From the NCBI GenBank assembly GCA_003116995.1, contig BDSL01000006.1, forward strand, positions 1,178,001 to 1,242,000: DNA of 64,000 bases, written 5' to 3'. Below, piece after piece: positions 36,284 through 48,700 of the stretch. Source of the DNA: Yamagishiella unicocca (taxonomy: Eukaryota > Chlorophyta > Chlorophyceae > Chlamydomonadales > Volvocaceae). Position numbers and translations under genes: made by a program. Below the pieces are notes generated by a model. That model made no database searches. It was given only the letters and a program-made list of their open reading frames with translations, and was not told the origin of the DNA. Position 1 is the first letter of the stretch; every line of letters starts with the position of its first letter.

Positions 36284-37866
36284 CAGCGGAGCCAGCTAGC
36301 TGGTAATAGAGGATTGGGGTGCAGGCAAGCCCCAGTCCGGCCCGCGCAGCGGGCATAGGCGGCTTGAGTGGAAGCCCATAGGTTGGCACATAAAACATAT
36401 GGGCCATAGGAGGCATAGGGGGCGGGGTAGCCCTCCCATGCACGTTTTGTGGCACGACTGTGGCAGAGAGGTTAGCGCTCATAGTTAGTGCGCGCAGTGC
36501 TTTCATTATGGAGCATAGATGTCGAACTCAATCATTTCAAGGAACTACATGTGCATAGCGGGCGGAACATGGATGTCTGATTCTGTAAGGACGTAAGGAT
36601 GGTCTTTCATACCAACTGTAGCATAAGTATCTTGGGCATTGACGGCTTATCGGTATTATTTTCACCTGCTTCGCGATCCTGACGTGGATGCGTCCCGGAG
36701 GACATGCTGCCGTACAATGCAGGGTGCTATTAGTACTGAAGGCATTGCACCAGCCTTTCACGGAACTATTGGGGGATGCGCCCAAATGGTTGCAAAATTC
36801 AGTGGATATCTGTAACACTTACCCCAGGCTCACAACATGCCACCTCCCATAATGTCCGGCCGCGGGTGGTACGGCTTCTTGTACGAAATGGGTCAAGGTG
36901 AAAATTTCCAGACGGCGCGTGGGTCATTGACAGGCTCCAGCCGAAGGACGTGGCCTCTGCGGACGTGACAGCCGTGGAATTAAACATGGATTCTCATGTG
37001 TTTCCCGAATCCTTTTACCCAACCCCGTGCGGCTTGCAAAATTTACAGGGGTACCAAGTCGGGGAGAAAGGGGACCTGAACTCGAGGCTGCTAGCAGAAA
37101 AGATACGCCAGAGTATTGCAGTTTATGGGTCAGGAAGTTCCAGCGCGGGTGCATTTTGTGCAATGGCGGAATAGTGTGCGCATTGTTGCTTGTCGTTCCT
37201 TCGCCCCAGTTGCTAAGCTGTGCGGGCCTAAGTGTGGCGCAAGCCTCATCGAGACGCTGTCCAGAAGGTTTAGGCCACAGGGTGACGTCCTGTCGGTTGT
37301 TCAAGCGCACATTTCCATGACAGTATGGACACCTGTGAAGCGACGGGGAGGTTCATGCTGCGCCAGCGTCTCGGCCTGTTCCGTACCCCAAAGGGGGGGA
37401 GCCTTAGGCGCCACGTGTGTGGTCATGCAATTCTCATAAAACCTAACACCTGCGTAAGATGATAACAACAGAAGTACGCAATGGCCACAGGATGTTACAG
37501 TGACCGTATGCGTGCAAGCCGGTACGGGCCCATGGGTCTGGAGGAATTTCACGCGAGAAGTCTATCGAAGTATGACGTCCTAGGTAAAGCAACAATGGCA
37601 CAGTTTGCGTGGAGCTCGATTTGAGTGATGCGCGCAACTGTGCAGGCGCTTGTCGCGACTTGTCGCGTGCGCAATACTAGAAGACAATAAAGAATAAAGT
37701 AAGGATAATAACAGCTATATATATGAGAAATATTCCTCACACTGGCCTTTTGCTTGTTTGCGATAAGCCTGACCGTTTGTGCCGATGCTGGTGTACGACA
37801 CACAGAGTAAAGATAAGGGAGCAAACTTTGAATGTTTTGCCTGCACTTGTCCGGTCATTTACAAAA
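36284..37866. other. intergenic region, kinase gene to FBP1
   Basis: Contains one copy of the dispersed GGAARCCCRTAGGTYGG motif at 36366-36389 and a TGTAAG at 36583 that could end the kinase transcript. An AT-rich TATATATATGAG stretch lies about 150 bases before the FBP1 ATG and may be core promoter. No gene. Confidence 0.5.
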
Positions 37867-40800
37867 ATGGCCTCTATCGCTCAGCGCACCGTGAGCCAGA
37901 CCGGCGTTGCCACCAAGGCCGGCCGCAAGGAGGTCGTGGCCGTCCGCGCTGTTGCCCAGCCTCGCCAGGTGAACATGGTCGCGCAAAGTAGTTGCGCTCA
38001 CCTCCTTCAGCAGCCTAACGCATTATTGCTGGCTCTATAGGCCTCAGCTGCTGCTGCCTTCACCGCGGCGTCGTCTGCGGCTGCTGCGCGCCGCTCGGTG
38101 GTGGCTCAGGTCGGTCGCTGTGAAGGGGGGTCACTGCTTGCGACGGCGCCTAACCCCGCTAGGCTGCCTTACGTCCACAGGCCACTGTTGTTGACGCTGC
38201 TGCCAAGCCGGTGGCTAAGTCTAGCCAGTATGAGCTGTTCACGCTCACCACCTGGTTGCTCAAGGTACGCTTTAACGCATGCGGGGGCATCCTAGCCTTC
38301 GTCTCCGACGCATCCAGCTTTCTGCCCTCGGGGAATTTGACCTTTCCATGTATTCTGAATCTTGAATATGTAACACGCTTTGGTAATGAATTGCGCGCGC
38401 TGTACCAAGCTAGAATCGCCGCGTTCAGTAAACGCCACCGTTCACTGCAATCCGACTGGCGCGTTGCTTTCGATGCTAATTACAGGAGGAGATGAAGGGA
38501 ACTATTGATGGCGAGCTGGCCGTCGTTATCTCATCGATCGCGCTGGCATGCAAGCAGATCGCTTCGCTGGTGAACCGTGCCGGTATTTCCAACCTGACCG
38601 GTGTGGCCGGTGCCCAGAACGTCCAGGCAAGTTATATGTTATCCTTTGCTGCTGACCATGAGCCTGTGTTCAATGTGTCTCAGCCTGTCCGCATGCCGGC
38701 ATCCGCATCTTGTAATCGTACGCGTGCGATCACCCATAATGACCGCTTGCTATGCAATCACAGTGAAGTGCTTATCACACATCTCCACAGCATGTGAGGT
38801 AAACATGTGTTTACAAGTCATAATACACCTAAATTCCCGCGCCGTGCAGGGTGAGGACCAGAAGAAGCTGGACGTTGTGTCCAACGAGGTCTTCAAGAAC
38901 TGCCTGGCGTCGTGCGGCCGCACGGTAGGGCAGCTATGTACTCCGCGTCCTGGTTTCTGTTACACGGGTTGAGCCCAGAGTCACGTGGGTTATCGCCGTT
39001 TGTCACGTGGCTTGTCGCCTTGGGCATGGTGCACAAGGCTAGCTGCGGCGAGCGGCAGCATCCACGTAGATTAACAGCTTGGTTTAACGCCGCACGACCG
39101 GTCTGCCGACGGCTGATGAACAACGACGATGACAAGGGTCGCCTGTTTTGGAAGCTGTGCAGCTCCCTAGCCAAACGAGATCATTCCAGCAAACGCGTAT
39201 CTCACCATCACACGTGCCATCTGTCTGTCGACGGCTGTCATGCTCATCTTGCTTAAGTCCAACTGCTTTAAGAGCAATCGACATGGAAGTTGATGTGTTT
39301 TGGCGTCAGGAGCCCTGGCTACGACGGCCGTATTGACAGTCAAGTTGTGACGATGACACCTGTAATTAGCCCACACGTCGTCGAGCATGGTAACCGCACA
39401 TCTGCATTGCATGCTTGCGTCACATCGAATCTTAAGCGGCGCTCTTTTGGTTTGCTCCACAGGGTGTCATCGCCTCTGAGGAGGAGGACCAGCCCGTCGC
39501 TGTGGAGGAGACCTACTCAGGTGGGTGGGTTAGTCGATGACTGTGCATGGGTTCGCGCCTTCTGCAGGTAGCCCTGGGTTTGACGACTGCGAGGAGTGAA
39601 TGCGCACAATGGTGGTGTACAAGTGCTATTTGGTATTTGGCTGATACCGACATGGTCCATGTTGCTAGGTTACTTCTGGCGCGATGTAGCGATGGCGATG
39701 GCCATTTCGGTCAGCTGCCGCAACGAGACAGTCCATGACGTCCCTGTGTTGTGCGAAATCTTCACATCATTACTCAATTCTTCATCCTCTCCGCAATATT
39801 GCACTTAACTTGTCCCGGCACGTAGGCAACTACATCGTGGTGTTCGACCCGCTTGACGGCTCGTCCAACATCGACGCCGGCATCAGCGTCGGCTCCATCT
39901 TTGGCATCTACGAGCCCTCGGAGGAGTGCCCGCTGGACGCCATGGATGACCCCCAGAAGATGATGGTGGGTCTCGCGGCGCGCGTGCCAATGTGTAGCGG
40001 AGTGCATGGTGGATCGTTCAGCTTCCGCTGGGTGGTTTGGGGTCGCTGATGTGTGAGGCACATGTCCCTGCGCAGCTTACTCGCCTAGCATCTGCTTACC
40101 GCTTCTTCCAACACCGCTGTGAGGGAGACTTCCGGTTCCATCCATTACCCACGACATGTGATGTCGTCGTACGGATAGCACTCCCCTCACACCTCTCTCC
40201 TGCTCTCTCCTCATTCCGACCCACAGGAGCAGTGCATCATGAACGTCTGCCAGCCCGGCTCGCGCCTCAAGTGCGCTGGCTACTGCCTGTACTCGTCGTC
40301 CACCATCCTGGTCCTGACCATCGGCAGCGGTGTGTACGGCTTCACCGTGGACCCGCTGATCGGCGAGTTCGTCCTGACGCACCCCAACATCCGCATCCCG
40401 GAGGTGGGAACCAGCGATCGCGTGTTAACCGTCTGGGTGCTGGGAGGGTTGTTGCGTGACGTTGATGGCCTCTGCGGCGTGGCCTAATCGGTTGGTCGTC
40501 AAAAAACAGCGAGGTGATACAATATGCTGAGTTACTGTGTGTGGTGCCTTGCGTTCCTCGCAGACTGGCAAGATTTACTCATTCAACGAGGGCAACTACA
40601 ACATGTGGGACTCTAGCGTCCGCGACTACATGGACAGCCTGAAGGACCCGTCCAAGTGGGGCGGCAAGCCGTACTCGGTAAGTGTCAGCTGGCGACGGCG
40701 GCGGCCGAATCGGGGCCAGTGCGAGGGTTAGTTGCCTTGCTTGTTATCGGCTGGGTGGCTGACCGTATGAAGGACGTCACGTAAGGTGCCAGAATGAGGC

Positions 40801-41184
40801 TGCATCTAAAGATGTTGACTCCCCAGATCCGCTGTGTTAAAACGTCCCTGCTCACCAGCCTCATTCCCGCCCACCACACGCCCCCGCCATCACCGCACGC
40901 AGGCCCGCTACATCGGCTCGCTGGTGGGTGACTTCCACCGCACCCTGCTGTACGGAGGAATCTACGGCTACCCCGGCGATGCCAAGAACAAGAACGGCAA
41001 GCTCCGCCTTCTGTACGAGTGCGCACCCATGTCGTTCATCGCCGAGCAAGCCGGCGGCCTGGGCTCCACCGGCCAGGAGCGCGTCATGGACGTCAACCCC
41101 GATAAGGTGCACCAGCGCGTGCCGCTGTTCGTCGGCTCCAAGGGGGAGGTCGAGTACCTGGAGTCGTTCACCAAGAAGCACTAA
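37867..41184 (+). CDS. FBP1: chloroplast fructose-1,6-bisphosphatase
   Basis: Ten exons (37867-37968, 38041-38109, 38181-38264, 38486-38626, 38850-38924, 39463-39520, 39826-39965, 40227-40403, 40564-40677, 40903-41184) encode 413 residues. It hydrolyses fructose-1,6-bisphosphate to fructose-6-phosphate in the Calvin cycle in the stroma. The first 60 or so residues are a Ser/Ala/Arg-rich transit peptide. The metal site is seen in EEDQP and [11 protein letters not shown]; the substrate region includes GYCLYSSS and YSFNEGNY. The plastid form is marked by the redox loop, with Cys in PSEECPL and in EQCIMNVC, the thioredoxin-f targets. Intron 4 begins with GC (GCAAGT) rather than GT. The length matches the C. 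reinhardtii enzyme closely. Identification is certain. Confidence 0.97.
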
Positions 41185-42118
41185 ACAGCACGATGCGCGT
41201 GCACGTTTGGTCATTGGATCCGGCATCCGGAGGTTTCGGATCCGGATCCTTTTGTGACCAAAGAACGGGGCCTTAGCGTTGGCGGCATGTCCGCGTACGA
41301 TGCGGGTCTGGCAACAGCGGGAAATGGATTGGAGAACGGAAGGGCACGACCCCGGCGGATGGCTGGTGGCGCAGCGGGTTGAAACGCCTGAAATGGTTGG
41401 CAACTCCCCTGCGACTGAATACCGTCCTGCACATGGGCGAGATTGCCCGTAGCGCTCAGCAAAGCCGCAGCTTCTGAGCTGCAGCCTGGGGTGTAGTTGC
41501 GTACGGCAATGTGTCAATTTTGTAACCACCTTTTTGGTGGGTTGTACACTTGTGCGCGACTTCTGGCGCGGTGCGGGGTCACATTACTGGTCGTTGCGCC
41601 ATTTTGTGTGTGATCGCACGGCCGACCATGATGCACGGCCCTAGCAGTTTTGGGTATGCTCCGATTGTTGTACTGAACTACCATGGGCATGTGTTCCTAC
41701 CGCCCATGGCTGGTGATCACGTATGGTGTGTACAATCTTTCTGTCCGTCGAGCGTTATGGAGAGAAGATCAAACATGTTGTTTAAAATGTATTCTTGTCA
41801 TTCATCCTTGCCATCTCGACCGTGCCTTCAATAGCCAACCATCTCGACCGTGCCTTCAATACCCAACCATTCGCAAGATCCTATCCGGTTCGCTGCGTGC
41901 ACCCGCAAGAAACCACGTCGATGATTCCATTCCTTGTCAGGAAATCAGCACTCTAAGCCATCCTGCACAGCCAGCTGCATCGGCTAAATACTGCGGCACA
42001 CAGCTAAATACCTACATCTACATTACTATCCAGGGTCCATCCATACGGTAGCTCCGGCTGGCTGATACGGTGACAGAGACAATTAATCAAAAAACAAGAT
42101 CGGGGTTGTAAAGCGGCT
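41185..42118. other. convergent 3' region between FBP1 and MED27
   Basis: A TGTAAC at 41521 is a likely FBP1 poly(A) signal and is followed by a short AACCACC/GGTGGGTT stem. A 28-bp direct repeat occurs twice in tandem at 41811-41838 and 41839-41866. No gene. Confidence 0.6.
41811..41866. repeat. 28-bp unit, two tandem copies
   Basis: Both copies begin CCATCTCGACCGTGCC and differ at one base. They lie in the 3' region between FBP1 and MED27. Function not evident. Confidence 0.9.
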
Positions 42119-45100
42119 TCATCGGGCGCCACCCGCAGTCGTACGTGCCGTCGTCGCCGCCTCGTGGCCCCCCGCCCCCAGCCCGACAATCGCCTCCGCC
42201 GGCACGTCCTCCTCCCAGCCCAGCTGCTCCACCGGCGCCACGTGCATGTGGTAGGCGGGCACACGGGCGAGGTCCATCGCCCGCAGCCGGAGCTCTTCCC
42301 GGGGCAGCCTGTACGGCACGACGACAAGCCGCGGCGTGGCAACACGGGGGCCATAAATGGCACGAAATACACGTATCAAGGCCAGCAGAAACGGTGTTTT
42401 GGGGCCAGTAGAGGTTGGGCTATGTTCCGCAGTGTATGCAGGCGTGATTGGCGAAGGGCTTATGGAGGGCGGTTGGCTGTGAAAGGCAACCCTCATACGG
42501 CTCCACCTCCGAGTCATGAACCCCAGCCCATGGCCGCTCACTTGAACACCCGGAAAATGGGCGGCACTGGGAACTGCACCGACGGATCCCAGGCCATCAA
42601 CCGGCCCGTGGCAGTGCAGCGCTTGGAGAAGAGGTCCCGGAAGCTGAGCAGCCACAGCAGCAGGTCCTCCAGCGCGGCGGCGCCGGGGGTGCTCGGATCG
42701 GCGGGCAGTGCGGCGGGGGCGGGCGGAAGGGCTGCCGGTCGCGCCACCGCTGACAGCGGAGATCGTTTTATGTAGTAGTTGAGTACGCGGGTGGCCAGGG
42801 CGCTGAGGCGGCGGAACACCTGTGAGGTGGAGGTGGGGGTGGCGAGGAAACCCGTGAATAAAAGCGAGGTGGGGTGGAGTGTGCAGCGTGTGAGGTGGGG
42901 TGGAGTGTGCGGCGGGTGCGAGGCGACTGCTGGTGTTGGGCGGTGCCGCCCTTGGCGGCCGTTAGGCGGCCAAGATTCAAACTACTGCAAGCCGCGCGCG
43001 TCCGGCGAGGGGACACTCTCGTGCCGAGTGGCCCCAGCGTCACCGTAGGATCCTACCGCTTGTATGACGCCTTTGACAAGTCGGAACGCTCCCCGTCGCC
43101 CGCCTCACCCTCCAGCCCACCCGCAAAACTCAAGTTCTCCAGCATGCATCTCCAAACGTATGTCCCAAGGGGTTCCTTCATACACGGGTTTTTCTTGAAA
43201 CCCGCAAACTCTTAGCTCCCGTTCCACCTCACCTGCGTGGTCGGTGTGGCCCACGGATCCAGCTCAAACGCCTTGTCGGCCGTGTCCACTGCCACCCGCA
43301 GCGGCGCGGCACATCCCGGCGCCTCCAGCAGCACGTTCGCCACAAACACACCGGGCAGCAGCATGCGGACCTGGGGAGGAGGAGCGAGTTGCGAGGAAAC
43401 CCGTGTAAACGACACCGCATGGGCGGGTGGGACCCGACGGCGGCCACATCCAACCATTCACTGATAGTGCCATGCATTCACGCATTCATTCATACATGGT
43501 AAGGTGCAGGAAGGCGCAAACGGAAGACCTGGTACAGGCGCCGACGAGCAGCTGCTCCTTCGCACCTGTGTGGCTGAGCCCAGCCGAGCCGCCCCCGCCG
43601 CCATCAGCGCGCCGTCGACCTGCGGCAGCCCTCCGCCACTGCCGCCCGAGGACGAGGCCGCCGCCGCCGTCATAAGCGCCGCCGTCAGAGCCGACGGCAG
43701 GCTCAGCGGATTGCCTCCGTCGTCCAGCACGTGGACCTTCATGCCGCCCAGGAGGGCGGCAGCTCCGCCCGCTATTGCGGCAGAGGAGCCGTCCAGTGCC
43801 CGCATGCGCAGCAGCACCTCCAGCAACTCCTGCGAGCCGCCGGTGGGGGTCACGGAGGCGGCCGTGCTGTAGCTGGATGCAACAGGGGAGGAGGCTGCCG
43901 GCGAGGTGCCTGGGCTCGACACGGCGGTGGCACCAACGGTGATGGCCGGTAGCTCCAGGGCGTCCCCTGCAGCAGAAGAGGGCAAGGGGGAGGCTGTAAG
44001 GTGGGCCGGCCGACGCAATACTAGCGCTGGGCACGCATGGATAGTGCATTGTGGATGCGCTTGGTGCTCCTAATACACCACGGGTGCGCACAACAGCAGC
44101 GCCAGCGCGATGCCGTCCGTGTGGCCCCACACTCATAACGGTGTCGCGGCCGCGCTTCTCATCGCCGCCCAGTACGTCGTGGTGTGTGCCTCATCCACAC
44201 AGAGTCGCCCCAGAAAGAGGAGGTTACATCCCGCATGCTTCCGTACCCCCATGCGTGCCACAACCCGGGACAAATACCGGTACACCCATCGACCCCATTC
44301 CAGCGCACCAGTCCGAGGCCGCTTCGTCCGCCGCTGCACCAGCAGCCCCCCTCCACTCGCCAGCAGTTCCTCACACACCGCCGCCTCGAGCTGCTGAACC
44401 ACAGAGCGGCAGTGCCCCTGCAGGGCAGCCGCCGCGGCAGCGGCTGACGACGCCTCTGCCGCCGCGCCTGCCGCCTGGCTGCGCCCTCCCTGGCCCTGGG
44501 CGCCGCCTCCCGACGAGTTCTGCGTCCTCGCCGCCGAGGCCTTATTGACGGTCCGCGCCACCTCCAGCGCCGCAGCTAGCCGAGGCCAGCCCGAGCGGAT
44601 CAGTCGGTGCTCGTCGTCTAGGGACTGGGGTGTACGGCACCAGGCACGGGAGGGCAGGGCGGGGCGGCATTGCAGGGTGCCGGACGCAGGGAGCTACAAC
44701 AGGTGACGATGGTAGGTGGGTCTTGGTCAGGTTTCGACATGCCATGACGCGACAGTCCTCCCTGCCTGCCGCTCCGTGTCCGCCTCCGCGCGCCTTCTCT
44801 TTTTCGCTTGCTGCGCTTTGCAGACCAAGTTGGGTGGTCTGAGAGCTGACGTGGCTTTGTCCTATCCGCTGCGGCCCCCATTCCTCATTACCCACCTTGA
44901 TGACCCGGGCCAGGTACTGCCGCCCCTCATCCGCAGCCAGCAGGTGCCCCTCGCCGCACGCGTACACCACCTTGGCCTTCATGTTATTAAACTAAACACC
45001 ACGAGTGGTTTGGAGGGAACAGGGAAGGGCTGTCAGCATAAGGTCACCCATGCGGGTTACCCGGGGGGCTTTCTGAGCCCCGAAAGCCGCATACACCGCC

Positions 45101-45270
45101 GTGCACAATCTCGGGAGCAAAGCGCCTCTCACCAGTTGCTGCGTCTGCTCGAGTACTCGGAGCGCTTCCTTAAGCTGTCCGAGCGAGGGGACCAAAGTTG
45201 CGTGTTGCCCCTCGCCGGCGAACCTATGAGCATTGTGCCCATCGCCGCCCGGAGCGCCACTTGCGTTCAT
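42119..45270 (-). CDS. MED27: Mediator complex subunit 27
   Basis: Seven exons (45270-45133, 44991-44896, 44624-44309, 43966-43566, 43370-43233, 42819-42542, 42308-42119) join in phase to 518 residues. MED27 is a tail/upper-tail Mediator subunit linking activators to RNA polymerase II. Residues 20-60 form a helix (LGQLKEALRVLEQTQQL). The C-terminal family signature is present: LEDLLLWLLSFRDLFSKRC, then a glycine-leucine segment, FPVPPIFRVFK, and a final AYHMHVAP near the terminus. The plant protein has the same order, with CxxC pairs. Here the second Cys of the CxxC is Ala (KRCTATGRL), so a zinc site is probably lost. Ala/Ser/Gly-rich inserts (about residues 100-150 and 190-300) make it longer than plant and animal forms. 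The start is the first ATG, 530 bases head-to-head with CHLI2. Confidence 0.82.
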
Positions 45271-45799
45271 GGGACTGTTCTATACGCTCGTTTTCTCCTC
45301 AAGACATGAAGGTGTGCGTGTATAGGCTGTAAACCCGCAGAGTTAAAAAATGTTTTGAATGCTGCAAAGTTCCGACAAGCATACGGACTTGATCAGCTTA
45401 TCCACTGTTCAAGCGCCATATCCATTATCCTATTAAGCATAATGGTATCGTATGCCATAACAATGCTACGAAAAAGGGCAAATGTGCGTTGATTGTTGTG
45501 TATCCTGAGCAGCACCACCTAGTGGAATGTGATTTAGGTGAAAGATGCTGTGCTGCTAACTGGTTTCCGCCCATTTTGCAGCAGGTACGGACCCAATGCC
45601 GTACGAGATCATTCAGTCGCCCAAGGCTTGTCCTTTCGCGGATCCCCAGGCACATACTGGTTCTAGGTGTCGAATAATAGCCGAAGTGGTCAGGGATCGC
45701 TAGGAAAGAGAGTCACGGGCGATTTGGGTCGTGCTGGCGCACGGTTAAGCTGCAGGCATTCAATTGACGAGTTAGGCGCGATACCTTAAGCAAACAACT
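45271..45799. promoter_or_regulatory. shared divergent promoter region, MED27 / CHLI2
   Basis: Only 529 bases separate the two start codons, so the promoters must overlap or abut. Low GC compared with flanking exons. I could not define a TATA box with confidence. Confidence 0.6.
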
Positions 45800-48700
45800 A
45801 TGCAGACGCTCCAAGGTCAGCGGGCATTCACGGCTGCCAAGCAATGCCGCGCTCTTCGTCAGGGTCGTCGGCCGGCGCTGCGAGTACGCGCCACCGTGGC
45901 CGCCCCGGTGTGGGCGAAGGGTGCCAAGAAGCCTAACTTCCCCTTTGTGAGGATCCAAGGCCAGGAGGAGATGAAGCTAGCGCTGCTGCTAAACGTCGTC
46001 GACCCCAACATCGGCGGTGTGCTTGTTATGGGCGACCGCGGCACCGGCAAGTCGGTCGCAGTAAGTTAAAGAGGAATATATGAGCTGCAGTCCTTTCGGT
46101 CGCTGTCTTTCAACGTTTGCTCGCTCCAGCGTATGGCCCTACCACGAAGGCCCGTGCGTACCCACCTGCAAAGAGTAACTTCCTTTAGAGCGTAGTAGCT
46201 AGGGGAGCGGTTGCGATGTACGCAAGCATGTCAGCTCAGCCTGCTTGTTCTCTTATTCAGCGCAATCGGAGCGTGGGGCCGCATAACCCGCACACCCCTA
46301 AAATACCGGCTGCGCAAGCACCCCAGCCCCTTCCATACACATCCGCCCAACAGCCGTTTTACCCTTCCGGATCCATACCCGTACCATAGCCTTGATCCTA
46401 ACTGCGGTCTGCACGGCAACCCAGTGAAACAAACCTCAACGACGGTGTCCCCAGCACCGGGTCTGTTCCGTTGCACAAACGCCAGCCCCCCGCTGCCCAA
46501 GTGCACGCTGCGTAAGTCCCTGGCTCAGTTCCCTGACACCCCCGTCCCCCGAACCGCCCCCGCCCTCCAGGTGCGTGCGCTGATCGACCTGCTGCCGCAG
46601 ATCGATGTGGTGGAGGGCGACCCCTTCAACTCCTCCCCCACCGACCCCAAGGTCATGGGACCGGACGTGCTGGATCGCTGGCGGCGCGGCGAGAAGCTCC
46701 CGGCCAGCCAGATGCGCACCCCCCTGGTGCGTGCATCCGTCGCCCCAGTGCCCGGAAGGGATGGAAGCCGGCCGCATGGATTGAGAGGGTCGCGAAGTGC
46801 GCGCAAAGGGGAGCCAAAAGGGGAGCCCTGCCAGGGAGGGTCAGCACGACCGCTGTCGCCTGGTTAAATGGCAGGGCGCCGCGCTCTGCAAGAGAGCCGT
46901 GCCGACGTCCAAAGCGCCAGTCCGTGTGTTGGCGTCAAGAAGTGGGCCCCAGGGCTCTATGGCCCCGCGGGAAGTTGGGATAAGATGGGAGAGGACGAGC
47001 TGCTGCGGGGGGACATGGCTATTGGGGAAGGGGGCCGGTAGATCGCCGATGACCATGTACGGGACAAGTAGGGTTTTTTCGGCCAGGAAGGTAAGGAAAG
47101 GCATTAGCCGAGTGCAGGTGGCTTGATAGACCGGAGTATGGGGTGGAGATGAGGGGGCCCGCGCTGAGGGGAGGGGAGGGGAGGCATCAGCTGGCAGGGC
47201 GCTAGGAGGGTGCAACCCCCGCCTCCCCCGTGCGCATCCGTTGATAGCCGCCTTGGAGGCACCATTGGACAGCGCGGCAGGGCATGGGATACAGTACGTT
47301 ACTAAACCAGTGGAGTGGAGTGCAGTGGAGTGGAATGGAAGGCTGACGAGTGCACTGCCGGGAAGGAAGACAGGGGGGATACGATGACGACCGGCATGGT
47401 GTCGGTTTGGTCGCGACGTGGTTGCAATGGGCGCTCTTAAAGACGACGACCGCATACCTGAGAGCGGGCCTGTCAGGGGCGGCCTGCGCGCCAGGGGGCT
47501 GCTGCTCAGGTGCAGTGCGCCTGCCGTGCGGTGCGCGTACAGCGCGTCTGCCGTGAGAGGTACAGCGCGTCTGCTGTGAGAGGTACAGCGTGTCTGCCGT
47601 GAGGTGCGCGGCATCCCACATCACACGGCGCACTGCGTGCAGCGGTGCTGTGGCCTTGGGGACGTGGTGCTGTGGTCGGGCAGCAGTGCAGCTCGGAGGG
47701 TCCCCCCATAGACCCCGCCTCCAGCCCATGCCCTCACGCAGTCCTGCCCGCATCCCGTACATCCTGGACACAACCCCCCTGGACTCGCTCCTCGCGGTGT
47801 GCACCCAACCCGCAACGCCTCGCCTCACCCTCCGCCTCCCTCCTCCGCCTGACCCTCCGCCTCCCTCCCCCACCGCCTTCAGGTGGAGCTGCCCCTGGGC
47901 GCCACCGAGGACCGCATTTGCGGCACCATCGACATCGAGAAGGCGCTCACGCAGGGCATCAAGGCGTACGAGCCGGGCCTGCTGGTGAGCGGCTAGCCTG
48001 GGGGGAGATGGAGAGGAAACCCGTTGACCGGCAGGGGTTCGGCGAAGAAACCCGTGTAAACGACATAGGAGAAAGGCCGGCGAAACATCGGGAACACGCG
48101 TTTAACGTTTGCATGTTGGAGAACTTTGTTTGACTCAGAAAGCTGCGAGCTTCGCCAACGGCGCCCTGGAGGAGCAGAAACCGAGTTGGCAGGGCGGGAA
48201 CGGAGTGGGTCGGGAGCTGGGAAGATGGGGAGAAACCCTTCCTTCGCCACACGGCTCCTGCGCTACCCACGCTCCGCCAATGCGCTCTCACCCCATGCCG
48301 TACCTCGCACGCCGCCGTACGCTGCAGGCCAAGGCCAACCGCGGCATCCTGTACGTTGACGAGGTCAACCTGCTGGACGACGGTCTTGTGGACGTGGTGC
48401 TGGACTCCTCCGCCAGCGGCGTCAACACGGTGGAGCGCGAGGGGGTGTCCATCGTGCACCCGGCCAAGTTCATCATGATCGGCTCGGGCAACCCTCAGGA
48501 GGGCGAGCTGCGCCCGCAGCTGCTGGACCGCTTCGGGATGAGCGTCAACGTGGCCACGCTGCAGGACACCAAGCAGCGCACGCAGTTGGTGATTGACAGG
48601 TGCGGAGGGCGGCAGGGGAGGAGGCGGGCGGGAGGAGGGCCTGCCGGGGAGGGGATGGCGAGAATACCCGGTAACATGACATAGGAAACATGGGGTCTCA

